From Rhodanobacteraceae bacterium (GTDB taxonomy: Bacteria; Pseudomonadota; Gammaproteobacteria; Xanthomonadales; SZUA-5), in contig JADKFD010000046.1 of NCBI GenBank assembly GCA_016717705.1, positions 1-23,776 on the forward strand: DNA of 23,776 nucleotides, written 5' to 3'. The position numbers and the translations under genes are program-made. Below the pieces are notes generated by a model. That model was not told where the DNA came from. It ran no database searches and worked only from the letters and a program-made list of their open reading frames with translations. Shown here in pieces: positions 1-7,058 of the stretch; the first letter of the stretch is position 1; every line of letters starts with the position of its first letter.

Positions 1-114
1 ACCGGATACGCGAGGCGCCGGGTGCTTTTCTTCGGTAAGAATTACCATCCCTTTAAGCGCACCGGCAGCAGCGACCACTGCGCCTGCATACCAAGGCGCG
101 AACAAGGCCGCTCG

Positions 115-120
115 CAGGAG
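115..120 (+). promoter_or_regulatory. Shine-Dalgarno fixing the start of the first gene
   Basis: A CAGGAG stretch sits seven bases before the ATG at 128. The frame is open to the left edge of the window, so an earlier start cannot be excluded from reading frame alone. The good ribosome binding site makes 128 the natural start. I see no supportable gene in 1-114; one frame ends at a TAA at 36-38 and could be the tail of a gene outside the window. Confidence 0.6.
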
Positions 121-127
121 AAGCACC

Positions 128-448
128 ATGTCCGACGAATCCTCCTACTCCGCCAGTTGGCGTGAGCCCGGCACCGATTGCCACGTCAGCGCGAGCAAAT
201 ATGGGGTGAGTTTCTCCCGGTCGACCGGACCGCGCCCGGATGATGGCTGGGGCGAGTCCTACACCTGGGAGCGCTGGTTTGCCGAGGGCAATGCACGGGG
301 TGGTGGGCCGAGCGATATGCTGACGCGCATTGAGGCGGTCGGGCGCTTTCTCGGCTATGCGGCGAAACCGGCGCCAGAGGCTCGTTACGACAGCCGCGAG
401 GAGCACGCTGGCGAGCGCGAAGCGCAGCAACAGCGCTATATCCGGTAG
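128..448 (+). CDS. Hypothetical protein, N-terminal piece of an amber-interrupted gene
   Basis: This is a 106-residue product that I do not recognise. It is rich in Ser, Gly and aromatic residues (WREPG near residue 11, WGESYTWERWF around 41-51). It ends in a charged, probably helical segment (SREEHAGEREAQQQRYIR). It has no signal peptide or membrane segment, so it should be cytoplasmic. The start is supported by a CAGGAG site. Its stop is a single TAG at 446-448, and the next open frame begins on the following codon in the same frame. The two open frames therefore look like one protein of about 645 residues split by an amber codon. Whether the TAG is a real mutation, a read-through site or a base error cannot be decided here. 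Confidence 0.6.
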   Translation: MSDESSYSASWREPGTDCHVSASKYGVSFSRSTGPRPDDGWGESYTWERWFAEGNARGGGPSDMLTRIEAVGRFLGYAAKPAPEARYDSREEHAGEREAQQQRYIR

Positions 449-2065
449 TTGCGGCGAAAGGCGGCGCACAGCACGCCGGAGACCCTGATCGTCTCGCGTC
501 GGCAGTTCGAGAAGTTGCGCAAGCTGGCGTTGCAGCGCGCGCAGATCTTGTGGGAACTGTTGTGTCCGGGGACTCAGGTGAAGCGCGGTCAGCCTTCGCT
601 GGTGCAAGTGGGCACGCGAAGCCAGCGCTTCACCGAATTCAGCCCGGCCGGGTCGGGAGTCGGCTACACGCTGGTCGAGACTGAGGATCGTTTCGAGGGC
701 GAAGACGGGGTGTCGGTCTGGTATTCGCTGCGGGTGCAGTGTGCGCTCAGCGACAAGCGCCAGTTCGGCATCTGGTTTGTCGACGGGAATTGGCAGCTCG
801 AGATCATCGTCGGCGATGAGGCGGCCGTCGATCGCCTCGGTGACGAACTCCGGAAAGCGCATCCCGAATGGGCCAAGGACCCCACCCTATGCGGCGCGGT
901 GCGCGCGTTCGCGGAATCCGCCACCACCAGAACCATGTTCAACCGTTGTTTCGGTCACACCGGCCCGACGCGCCTAGCCGAACAGCAACGCAATCAACTA
1001 TGGCCGATCAGACTGCCAAAGGTGGTGAAGTCAGCTGCAAGCGACGCGCGATTGCCGGCGCTGCGACTGTGGTCGCCCAAGGTCAAGCGCATCCTCGGTT
1101 TCGGGTTCGATGCCGACGCCGCACTCCAGCGCCTGGCGATCGAATCCGGGCTGCATTGGATCGTGCCGATCGGTACCACCACCAGCAACTGCTGGCTCGG
1201 CCTGCGGCGCCTGCCGGGGCTGCGGCTCGAACGCTGTCCGGTGCTGCTGTGCCACGGTCCCAATGCCGCCACAGTGGCCACTGAACTGCGCGATTCCCTG
1301 CCGATGCTGGTCTGGTGGTTGGGGCCGCGCAGTGATCCGGAGCAAACCGAAACGCTGCGCCAGAATTGGGCGCTGGTCGAGGACCATCTGATGGCCTGCG
1401 CCGAGGGCATCGGTGGAGCGGCGGCGATGCATCGCCTGCGCCAGTGGCTCGACGCGGAGCGCGACCCCAGTCTCGATCAGCCGGCAAACAGCCTGCAATA
1501 CCTTGCCGCGTGCGCGCGAATCATGGGGACACTCGATCCCGGCCAGGCGAGCTATCGCAACCTCGTAGTGGCGCTCTCGGAAACGCCCGATATGTCCCTG
1601 CAACTGCGGATGGGCGATGTTGGACCCGCGTGGCAGCAGGCTCCGCTGGCGACCGCTTATTCGGCCAAGGTGGCCGATCCGGAACGCGCGTGGGCGCTGG
1701 CTTGCGCCCTGCCGTCGCTCGACCTCGCAGGACGTCTGGGCGTTAGCCATCAGCTCAACGTCAAGGTCGAAACAACGCTGCCGACGCTGGCCGCCAGCGT
1801 CGCGCTGCGGCAGCCGCGCAGCGGCCCTCTGGCGAAGGCATCGCAGGCCATCAACGAGGCAAAAGCGGCAGGCAAAGCCTACGACGGCACCGCCCATATC
1901 GAAGCCGCGGCGCGTGCCAGCATCGATGGCAATCACCAGGTCGCCTGGCAGTTGCTTGGCGCCGCCGGCTACTGGTCCGCACGGGCCAAGGGCAAGGCCG
2001 ATCCGGTGATCTTCGAGGGCGCACAGGCGGTCGCGAAGCAGGCGGGGTATGCAGCGCTGACGTAG
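449..2065 (+). CDS. Hypothetical protein, large piece downstream of the in-frame TAG
   Basis: This open frame encodes 538 residues if read from the TTG right after the TAG. I do not recognise the family. It has no signal peptide and no clear membrane helix. The first 40 residues are basic and helical. A beta-like region follows at about 50-125 (SVWYSLRVQC, FGIWFVDGNWQLEIIVGD), and the second half is helical and alanine-rich. The TTG has no ribosome binding site and the first internal ATG is about 160 residues in. This is the main reason to think it is normally translated as a continuation of the 128-448 frame. It converges with the minus-strand gene at 2067, leaving one base between the stop codons and no room for a conventional terminator. 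Confidence 0.65.
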   Translation: MRRKAAHSTPETLIVSRRQFEKLRKLALQRAQILWELLCPGTQVKRGQPSLVQVGTRSQRFTEFSPAGSGVGYTLVETEDRFEGEDGVSVWYSLRVQCALSDKRQFGIWFVDGNWQLEIIVGDEAAVDRLGDELRKAHPEWAKDPTLCGAVRAFAESATTRTMFNRCFGHTGPTRLAEQQRNQLWPIRLPKVVKSAASDARLPALRLWSPKVKRILGFGFDADAALQRLAIESGLHWIVPIGTTTSNCWLGLRRLPGLRLERCPVLLCHGPNAATVATELRDSLPMLVWWLGPRSDPEQTETLRQNWALVEDHLMACAEGIGGAAAMHRLRQWLDAERDPSLDQPANSLQYLAACARIMGTLDPGQASYRNLVVALSETPDMSLQLRMGDVGPAWQQAPLATAYSAKVADPERAWALACALPSLDLAGRLGVSHQLNVKVETTLPTLAASVALRQPRSGPLAKASQAINEAKAAGKAYDGTAHIEAAARASIDGNHQVAWQLLGAAGYWSARAKGKADPVIFEGAQAVAKQAGYAALT

Positions 2066-2066
2066 T

Positions 2067-2435
2067 TCAGTTTGCCGCGCGCAGCAGTGACAGTTGCAGT
2101 TCGATCCGCTTGACCTCGCGCAGCACGCGGTTGGCCTCCAGGTGGGTGCCCATGAAGCTCTTGCCCATCACGGTGATCTGCAACAGCGCGAGTCCGGCAA
2201 CACCCCATTTGACGGTCACCAGCACGTCCATGGCCGCATACACCTGCCACAAGGCGTAGACGGCGACGATGAAAGCCACGCCGCCGACCAGGTTGACCAG
2301 CCACATCACCCAGGTCCAAGGTCCCTGAAACATGCCAAATGCCTGGGATACGTAGCTGGCCTCGCCATGCCGCGCCAGCAGCGCACGGTCCTCTGCGCTC
2401 AAGGCCTGATCGATCAGTTCATCGAACTTGTTCAT
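2067..2435 (-). CDS. Small membrane protein of the DUF6768 type, partner of the adjacent ECF sigma factor
   Basis: This 122-residue protein has an N-terminal acidic helix (MNKFDELIDQALSAEDRALL), two hydrophobic helices at about 40-62 and 77-92, and a C-terminal helix (REVKRIELQLSLL). The layout and the ending match my memory of the small membrane family DUF6768, which often follows ECF sigma genes. The ATG is preceded by a strong AAGGAG lying inside the end of the sigma gene. The two genes overlap by 17 bases, so translation is probably coupled. A role as membrane partner or regulator of the sigma factor is inference. No zinc-binding anti-sigma motif (HxxxCxxC) is present. Confidence 0.7.
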   Translation of the reverse strand: MNKFDELIDQALSAEDRALLARHGEASYVSQAFGMFQGPWTWVMWLVNLVGGVAFIVAVYALWQVYAAMDVLVTVKWGVAGLALLQITVMGKSFMGTHLEANRVLREVKRIELQLSLLRAAN

Positions 2436-3015
2436 TGCCTACTCCTTCCAGTTGCGCGCGAACTTTGCGCCGCGCATGCATGAGCCGGGTCTTGACCGTT
2501 CCCGGCGCTACGTCAAGGGCGATCGCGATCTCCGCTACGCTCAGATTTTCCAGATAGAACAGCGCCAGGGCCGCACGTTGTGGCGGCGGCAGCGCCTGCA
2601 GGGCGGCGAGCACCTGGGGCAGGTCGGCCACGCTCTCGGCAACGTCGATGTCCGCGACTGCGGGCTCGGCATCCAGCGCCATCTCCTCAGCCATGCGCCG
2701 ATCGCGTTCGCCACCGCGAAACAGACGCTGGCAGCGCCGCGTCACGATGCGCAAAGCCCAGGCCGGAAACGCCGCGTAGTCATCAAGCCGGCGCAGGCCG
2801 CGCAGGATGTCCACCCACGCCTCCTGCACCACGTCCTTGGCCCTTTCCGCATCTGCGAGCACGCGCCAGGCATGCCGCAGCAGTTTCGGCTGCCAACGGA
2901 CCACCAATCTGGCCCAGGCACCGCGATCGCCGGTGACAGCCGCGGCGATCAGGTACTCGTCGAGAATTCTGTCGCTGTCGCGCTGCACGGTGGTGGTAGA
3001 CCAGATGACTTTCAC
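2419..3015 (-). CDS. RNA polymerase sigma factor, ECF subfamily
   Basis: This is a 198-residue sigma-70 family protein with only regions 2 and 4. Region 2 lies at about 30-100 and includes the core-binding DVVQEAWVDILR segment (61-72) and the -10-recognition part ending FPAWALRIVTRR. Region 4 lies at about 135-190, with the helix-turn-helix LSVAEIAIALDVAPGTVKTR followed by LMHARRKVRAQL. The length fits the family. It directs RNA polymerase to a specific promoter set in the cytoplasm. The start is a GTG without a good ribosome binding site; a second in-frame GTG about nine codons later is possible. It is first in a two-gene unit with the membrane protein at 2067-2435, with which it overlaps. 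Its stimulus cannot be read from the sequence. Confidence 0.93.
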   Translation of the reverse strand: MKVIWSTTTVQRDSDRILDEYLIAAAVTGDRGAWARLVVRWQPKLLRHAWRVLADAERAKDVVQEAWVDILRGLRRLDDYAAFPAWALRIVTRRCQRLFRGGERDRRMAEEMALDAEPAVADIDVAESVADLPQVLAALQALPPPQRAALALFYLENLSVAEIAIALDVAPGTVKTRLMHARRKVRAQLEGVGNEQVR

Positions 3016-3121
3016 TACTAAAGTGCCGCGCCGAAGCCGGTCGGTTCAATCCGCGCGCCAAGTTCGTGCGCAAACGCTATCCGGACGTGTGCGGGAGCAG
3101 TGGCTGTTCGTCCAAGTGCAC

Positions 3122-3140
3122 GCGGCGACGAAGTCGCGGC
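3122..3140. repeat. Short stem-loop between two minus-strand genes
   Basis: A GCGAC/GTCGC stem closes a three-base GAA loop, with two further pairs outside one mismatch. It lies 35 bases beyond the stop of the peroxiredoxin-like gene and upstream of the sigma gene. It has no U-run, so it is at best a weak terminator. It may be a REP-like intergenic hairpin. Confidence 0.3.
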
Positions 3141-3174
3141 TGTTCGCGCCCGCGTCGAAAAGCCCGGCTGACCC

Positions 3175-3837
3175 TCACCGCGCCGGTTTGAGCAGCCTCC
3201 CTGCCTCGCCCAGGGCCACGGCTTCGATGGCGGCGCGCACCATTCGCAACGGAACGCGCGTGCGATAGTCGGGATTGACGTACGCGAACTGGATCACGCC
3301 GGCGGCATCGATCACGAACACGCTCGGTACTGGCAAAATGTGGTGCGTTTCGCCGCTTGCGTGTTCGAGGTCGATCCCGAATCCCTGGTACTTCTCGACG
3401 GTCGAATCGTCGACGCGAAAGGCGATGCCGAACGCTTGCAGCGCTTCGGCGTGGCTATCGGAAACCAGCGCGAAGTCGATGTCGCCCTTTTTCAGTGTCT
3501 TGCCGAGTTCCTCGGCACGGTCCGGGCTGATTGCGAGCAATTGGAATCCGTGCGTCGCCAGATCCGGGCCGAGCTTGCGCAACTCGCTCAACTGCAGATT
3601 GCAATAGGGACACCAGCCTCCTCGATAGAACACCAGCACCGTCGGCTTGCCGCCAAGCTCTGCCGCCAGTGTCGTCGACGCCCCGGAAAGACGGGTCAGT
3701 TGCACCGAGGGTGCGGCAGACCCAACGAGAATGGGCCGCACGACTTGCGCCGAGTCAGCAATCTGCGCTTGCACCGGCGAGACCAGCGCAACCGAGCACA
3801 GCAGCAGCAGTTTCAGAAGTGGGCTCAAATCCTTCAC
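3175..3837 (-). CDS. Exported peroxiredoxin-like (AhpC/TSA, thioredoxin-fold) protein
   Basis: This is a 220-residue protein. Residues 1-24 look like a Sec signal peptide (LLKLLLLCSVALVSPVQA). A thioredoxin-fold domain follows with VLVFYRGGWCPYCN at 67-80, giving a C76-x-x-C79 pair, then LLAISPDRAEELGKTL and DFALVSD, and a cis-Pro-type segment LPVPSVFVIDAAGVI near 168-182. The arrangement is that of 'peroxiredoxin-like' AhpC/TSA proteins, which reduce peroxides or act as thiol-disulfide reductases. The signal peptide puts this one in the periplasm. The GTG start at 3837 has only a weak ribosome binding site, but the signal peptide begins immediately after it. It appears to be monocistronic. 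The exact substrate is unknown. Confidence 0.88.
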   Translation of the reverse strand: MKDLSPLLKLLLLCSVALVSPVQAQIADSAQVVRPILVGSAAPSVQLTRLSGASTTLAAELGGKPTVLVFYRGGWCPYCNLQLSELRKLGPDLATHGFQLLAISPDRAEELGKTLKKGDIDFALVSDSHAEALQAFGIAFRVDDSTVEKYQGFGIDLEHASGETHHILPVPSVFVIDAAGVIQFAYVNPDYRTRVPLRMVRAAIEAVALGEAGRLLKPAR

Positions 3838-3917
3838 CTCAAGTCAGGGGTGGTCCGAAGACCGTTCAACCAGGCGTCGGCTTTCAAATGCCGGCGACCG
3901 TGGCGCGTGGTCCGTCA

Positions 3918-4361
3918 TCAGTTGGGCTGACGGTCGAGGGTTCTGCGGAACGCCGGCAGGATGGAAAAATTCGCAGGCTGCGGAAAATTTCGCGAAACCA
4001 AGGGCTTCCACGGTCCATTCACGGCAACCGCTGCGGTGTTGTTGATGAAGCCCGAGATCAGCGCCACCAGCAGCATGGTGCAGAGCATCAGCAACGGCCC
4101 ATTGATGCCCACTTTGGTCAAGAACCGCGCCAACCCATTCATGGCGCCGGTTTCCCGCAGGCCCGCGCTCAGCACAAACATGGCCCCGACCGCGACCGTG
4201 GCCGGACTGGAAAATCCGCTGATGGCTTCCTTGGGCGTGACCAGGCCGAGCACGGCGAGGCTGCCGAGCACCAGAATCGCGACGATGTCAGGCGGAAAGC
4301 GCTCGCGTTGAAACAGCGCGATCGCACCCAACGCGATCAGTCCGACCAGGAGTGCGTCCAT
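3918..4361 (-). pseudogene. N-terminal fragment of an SLC13 (DASS) family permease
   Basis: From the ATG at 4361 the frame reads as the start of an SLC13-type anion permease: four hydrophobic segments, the LVTPKEAISGFSSPATVAVGAMFVLSAGL stretch, and the signature SGFINNTAAVAV at about 103-114. Family members continue for several hundred residues after this motif. Here homology stops at 4020, and 33 unrelated residues (NGPWKPLVSRNF...) run to a stop at 3918. About the first fifth of the transporter therefore remains, and function is very unlikely. The open frame could be extended upstream to 4601, but that part does not resemble the family. It lies next to another truncated transporter. Confidence 0.75.
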
Positions 4362-4459
4362 GGACGAATACTGGTGGGTGCAACGGCGCTTGGCAAATCG
4401 GCTCCGGTCAAGAGCGGGAGCCTCCGCAAGTCGAGCCCCGCTTTCGCGGAGCACACGCG

Positions 4460-4864
4460 TCAGCTCGCGAACACCGCGAGCAACGCCATCATCAGTGCGT
4501 AAATGACGATCAAGAGAACGCCGCGGCCGCGGCCCAGTATCTGCGTCTTTCCGGGCCATACAGCGGCGACGGCGATAACGGTCGCCACAAGGGCGATCCA
4601 CAACGTCGGTCCTGCGATCGGTATCGGCGTTACCACAGCGGCAATGCCAACCACAAACAGCCCATTGAAGACATTGCTGCCGAGCAGCGTGCCAACGCCG
4701 ACTTCATCGTTTCCGCGGAAGACCGCCACCAGCGTGGTCGCGAGTTCCGGCATGGAGGTGCCGAGCGCTACCAGGAAACGGACCAGGGAGGCGCTGACGG
4801 CGGGATCGATCTGGCAATGCGACGCGACGGCCAGGTCACTCTGGGCCTTTTGACGCACCATCAA
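4460..4864 (-). pseudogene. C-terminal half of a Na+/Ca2+ exchanger (YrbG/CaCA family), copy 1
   Basis: The segment contains the alpha-2 repeat signature of CaCA exchangers: ALGTSMPELATTLVAVFRG followed by GVGTLLGSNVFNGLF, then two hydrophobic helices and the normal-looking C-terminus. A complete YrbG protein has about 320 residues and two alpha repeats. Here the first repeat and the central loop are missing. Homology begins at about 4785. The upstream part of the open frame to 4864 is only the antisense of the Mrr remnant on the other strand, so the junction lies near 4785-4790. A paralogous half copy is present at 12499-12885. The fragment is unlikely to transport ions on its own. Confidence 0.75.
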
Positions 4865-4966
4865 GCCGCCGCCGTCGTCATCGTGACCACCGTCGATTTT
4901 ACGCCCGAGGCCAAAGCCTTCGCCGAAGGCAGGACCATCGAGTTGATGGCTGGCCCGGAGTTGCTG
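4790..4966 (+). pseudogene. Remnant of an Mrr-type restriction endonuclease with an internal deletion
   Basis: Reading codons from 4790 gives GADGGIDLAMRRDGQVTL, which matches the conserved start of the Mrr catalytic domain (G-x-D-x-G-I/V-D-L ... R-x-D-G). This joins directly to HHQAAAVVIVTTVDFTPEAKAFAEGRTIELMAGPELL, which matches the end of the same domain (F-T-P-E-A-x-x-F-A-x-G-R-x-I-x-L-I-x-G). In intact members the active-site V-Q-C-K-x-W and a helix lie between these blocks. Roughly 25 residues including Q-x-K are absent here, and there is no start codon or N-terminal DNA-binding region. It is a dead remnant, fused at its left end to the exchanger fragment on the opposite strand. The family identification is from memory of the motif. 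Confidence 0.65.
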
Positions 4967-5091
4967 CGCAGGGATAGCGTGCGCCCGATTGCGGACCCCG
5001 GGATGCGCACCGGATGCAGGATCTTGCGCCGTCGTCGCGCGGGCCCCGATTCGATCCGGGGCGCCGTGACCCCGAGGCCTGGCTTCGGCTA

Positions 5092-6342
5092 CTACAGCCG
5101 CCTGGCGGTTACCTTGATCGAAACCATCTCGGCCTCGTTGCCCGCGAGGTCGACGTCATACTCAAACGCCTTCAGCGCAAGACACGTGCCCGCGCTGAAG
5201 ACGCCGACTTCGCTGGAGCTGACCTGGTAAAACTCCTGCTCATCGACAATCAGGCCGAGGTCCGACGTTGCAAGACCACCCGTTGCATTTTCCAGCGTCG
5301 TCTGGTTGCACGCGGCGCTACCCCCGCCGCTGACTGCGAAAAACGTGAACAGATCCAGGATGTCAGGATTGGCGTCGGTCGCCCGGTAGGTCGCGTGATA
5401 CTCGAACTCATAGATCCCGGCGGTCTGCACGGTGATGATCGTGTAGCCCGGCGCATGGGTGAAGCTGAGGTCCGGACTGGTGTCCGTGAAAGCGCCATTG
5501 ACCAGGGCCAGAGCGCCGGCGGCTGTGGCAAAGTTCCGCGTATTCCCATAGTCGGTGTCGGTCAGGAAGAGAACGCCGAGGGAAGGACCGGCGGGGCCCT
5601 GTGGGCCCGCCGGGCCGGTTGCTCCCGAGGCGCCAGTGGGTCCCGTCGGGCCGGTTGCACCAACTTGACCTGCCGGTCCAATCGGTCCTGAAGGTCCCGT
5701 TGCGCCGGTTGCCCCTGCAAGCCCGGCAGGGCCTGCGGCGCCGGTTGCGCCGGTTGCTCCAGCAGGTCCCTGCGGCCCGGCCGGCCCGATCACGCAACTC
5801 ACGCTGCCGTCGGCATTGATGGTGCGGATCGCCTCGTTGCTGGCGCAACCGGTGGCGACGCGGCGCTGGATCTGCGCGCTGTTGATGTCCACCGCAGCGA
5901 TGCTGCCATCGGCGATGCTGGTGGAGCTGATGCTGGCGGGCGACACCGACACCGCTTCGACCGCCATGCCGGCGACCTGCGCCTGCGGCGTCGGCGCGAT
6001 CCGCGTGGTCGGCGACAGGATGGTGAAACTCCCGGTCGCGGTACCGGCGCGCACGCCGATCTGCAACTGGAAATCGCCGCTGGTGACCGGCGCATTGAAA
6101 TCGAGGTCCACGCTGAAGACGCCCTGGACCACGGCGACGTCGTCTTTCAGCACCGTCGCGCCCACCGGCACCCCGTTCTGCGTCTGCAACTGGAACTGCA
6201 GGTCGTAGCTGTCGTTGGCGGCTTGCCCAGAGTCCTCCAGGCTGCCCTGGTAGGTGAACACGTTGCTGAGCGCCGAGGCCGGGCCGGACAGCGCCAGCGA
6301 CAGTGCCGCCAACAGGGGAATGAATCGCGACGAGTGGTTCAT
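5092..6342 (-). CDS. Secreted collagen-like (Gly-X-Y) protein, cassette 1
   Basis: This 416-residue protein has four parts. Residues 1-24 are a signal peptide (LLAALSLALSGPASA). A beta-rich N-domain at about 28-130 starts FTYQGSLEDSG and includes NDSYDLQFQLQ and TRIAPTPQAQVAG. A linker at 131-185 carries a repeated S-I-x-S/D-x-S-I-A-D pattern and two cysteines. A collagen rod at 186-254 consists of 23 uninterrupted Gly-X-Y triplets rich in GAT, GPA and GPT. A 162-residue C-terminal domain, probably a trimerising beta head, completes it. The product should be exported and form a trimeric fibre on or outside the cell; that role is inferred from the architecture. The ATG has an AGGAG seven bases upstream. 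The gene follows the GFEN protein by 24 bases in one transcription unit. Confidence 0.9.
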   Translation of the reverse strand: MNHSSRFIPLLAALSLALSGPASALSNVFTYQGSLEDSGQAANDSYDLQFQLQTQNGVPVGATVLKDDVAVVQGVFSVDLDFNAPVTSGDFQLQIGVRAGTATGSFTILSPTTRIAPTPQAQVAGMAVEAVSVSPASISSTSIADGSIAAVDINSAQIQRRVATGCASNEAIRTINADGSVSCVIGPAGPQGPAGATGATGAAGPAGLAGATGATGPSGPIGPAGQVGATGPTGPTGASGATGPAGPQGPAGPSLGVLFLTDTDYGNTRNFATAAGALALVNGAFTDTSPDLSFTHAPGYTIITVQTAGIYEFEYHATYRATDANPDILDLFTFFAVSGGGSAACNQTTLENATGGLATSDLGLIVDEQEFYQVSSSEVGVFSAGTCLALKAFEYDVDLAGNEAEMVSIKVTARRL

Positions 6343-6366
6343 CTGGATGCTCCTGGTGAGGGCCGA

Positions 6367-6663
6367 TCAGTTTTCGAAGCCATTGGCGAACAGATCGTCG
6401 CCCAGGGCTATCGCCGGAGAGTGGAAGCCGCCGGTCAGGCGGTAGGTCGTGGCGGTCGCCGGAGTCGGATCGACCAGCGCCTGGCCGACCGTTCCGGTGA
6501 GCACGAAGGCGCCGCCCTGCGCGCGCTGGCCGCCGCTGGCGATGGCCTGCTTGCGCAATACAAAAGCGCCGCCCGCCGGCAGCGTCAGCGCCTGCGCGAG
6601 CGCGGAGGTGTCGACCAGACTGCCCAAAAGGGCAATCGCGATGGCCATCGATCGAGCACGCAT
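6367..6663 (-). CDS. Small secreted protein with 'GTxGQ' beta domain and C-terminal LFANGFEN tail, cassette 1
   Basis: From the ATG at 6663 this is 98 residues. It has a signal peptide (MAIAIALLGSLVDTSALAQ), then a compact Gly-rich domain with GGAFVLRKQAIASGGQRAQGG, VLTGTVGQALVDP and TYRLTGGFHSP, and the C-terminal tail DDLFANGFEN. The middle motif belongs to the widespread secreted 'x-GG-x-LSGTIGQ-x-GGF' type seen in Xanthomonadales and other phyla. The function is unknown. The start is uncertain because no clear ribosome binding site exists; an in-frame ATG at 6648 and a TTG at 6732 are alternatives. The ATG at 6663 was chosen because it places the signal peptide at the N-terminus. The collagen-like gene follows after 24 bases. 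Confidence 0.75.
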   Translation of the reverse strand: MRARSMAIAIALLGSLVDTSALAQALTLPAGGAFVLRKQAIASGGQRAQGGAFVLTGTVGQALVDPTPATATTYRLTGGFHSPAIALGDDLFANGFEN

Positions 6664-7058
6664 CGGCACACGATGCGTGCGGCCGGATTGAACCGCATGC
6701 GCGCAAGTCCGCTTTCGTCGAACATGACGCAAGTGACTGAACCAGAAAATCTATCCGCAAAGGACAAAAAGCAGTCAGCAAGCGTACCGTCCAGTTCGAT
6801 GCCGGCAGTACGGCACCAACCGGGACGACCTGAACTCTCATCGCTCATTGCGGACATCGGTACTCCCCTTGATCCAGCCATCGGCGGCGTCGCGCCATCG
6901 GCCACGACGCGTGCTTGCAAAGGTCAAGCGCGATCCGGCGAAAAAGTGGCTCATCGCCCACGTGCCGGGTGCTGCGATTCGCTGATAAAGTGCTTCGGGT
7001 CCACGGCCGGGCGCGTAGCGAGCGAAATGAGCAACTTTTCGACCCGTACCCTGATGAG
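6664..7058. other. Intergenic region between divergent cassette 1 and sigma/kinase operon
   Basis: These 395 bases separate two divergent transcription units and must hold promoters for both. Open frames here have no family resemblance or ribosome binding sites. Part of it is less GC-rich than the surroundings (6730-6790). I could not identify a convincing -35/-10 pair on either strand. Confidence 0.4.

Noticed and set aside
3340..4502. Plus-strand open frames opposite the peroxiredoxin and SLC13 genes
   Set aside because: No start signals or domains; minus-strand products are clear.
4352..5230. 292-codon plus-strand open frame as a single gene
   Set aside because: Only codons 147-205 or so resemble a family (Mrr remnant). 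The rest is antisense to the SLC13 and exchanger fragments and to the collagen-like gene.
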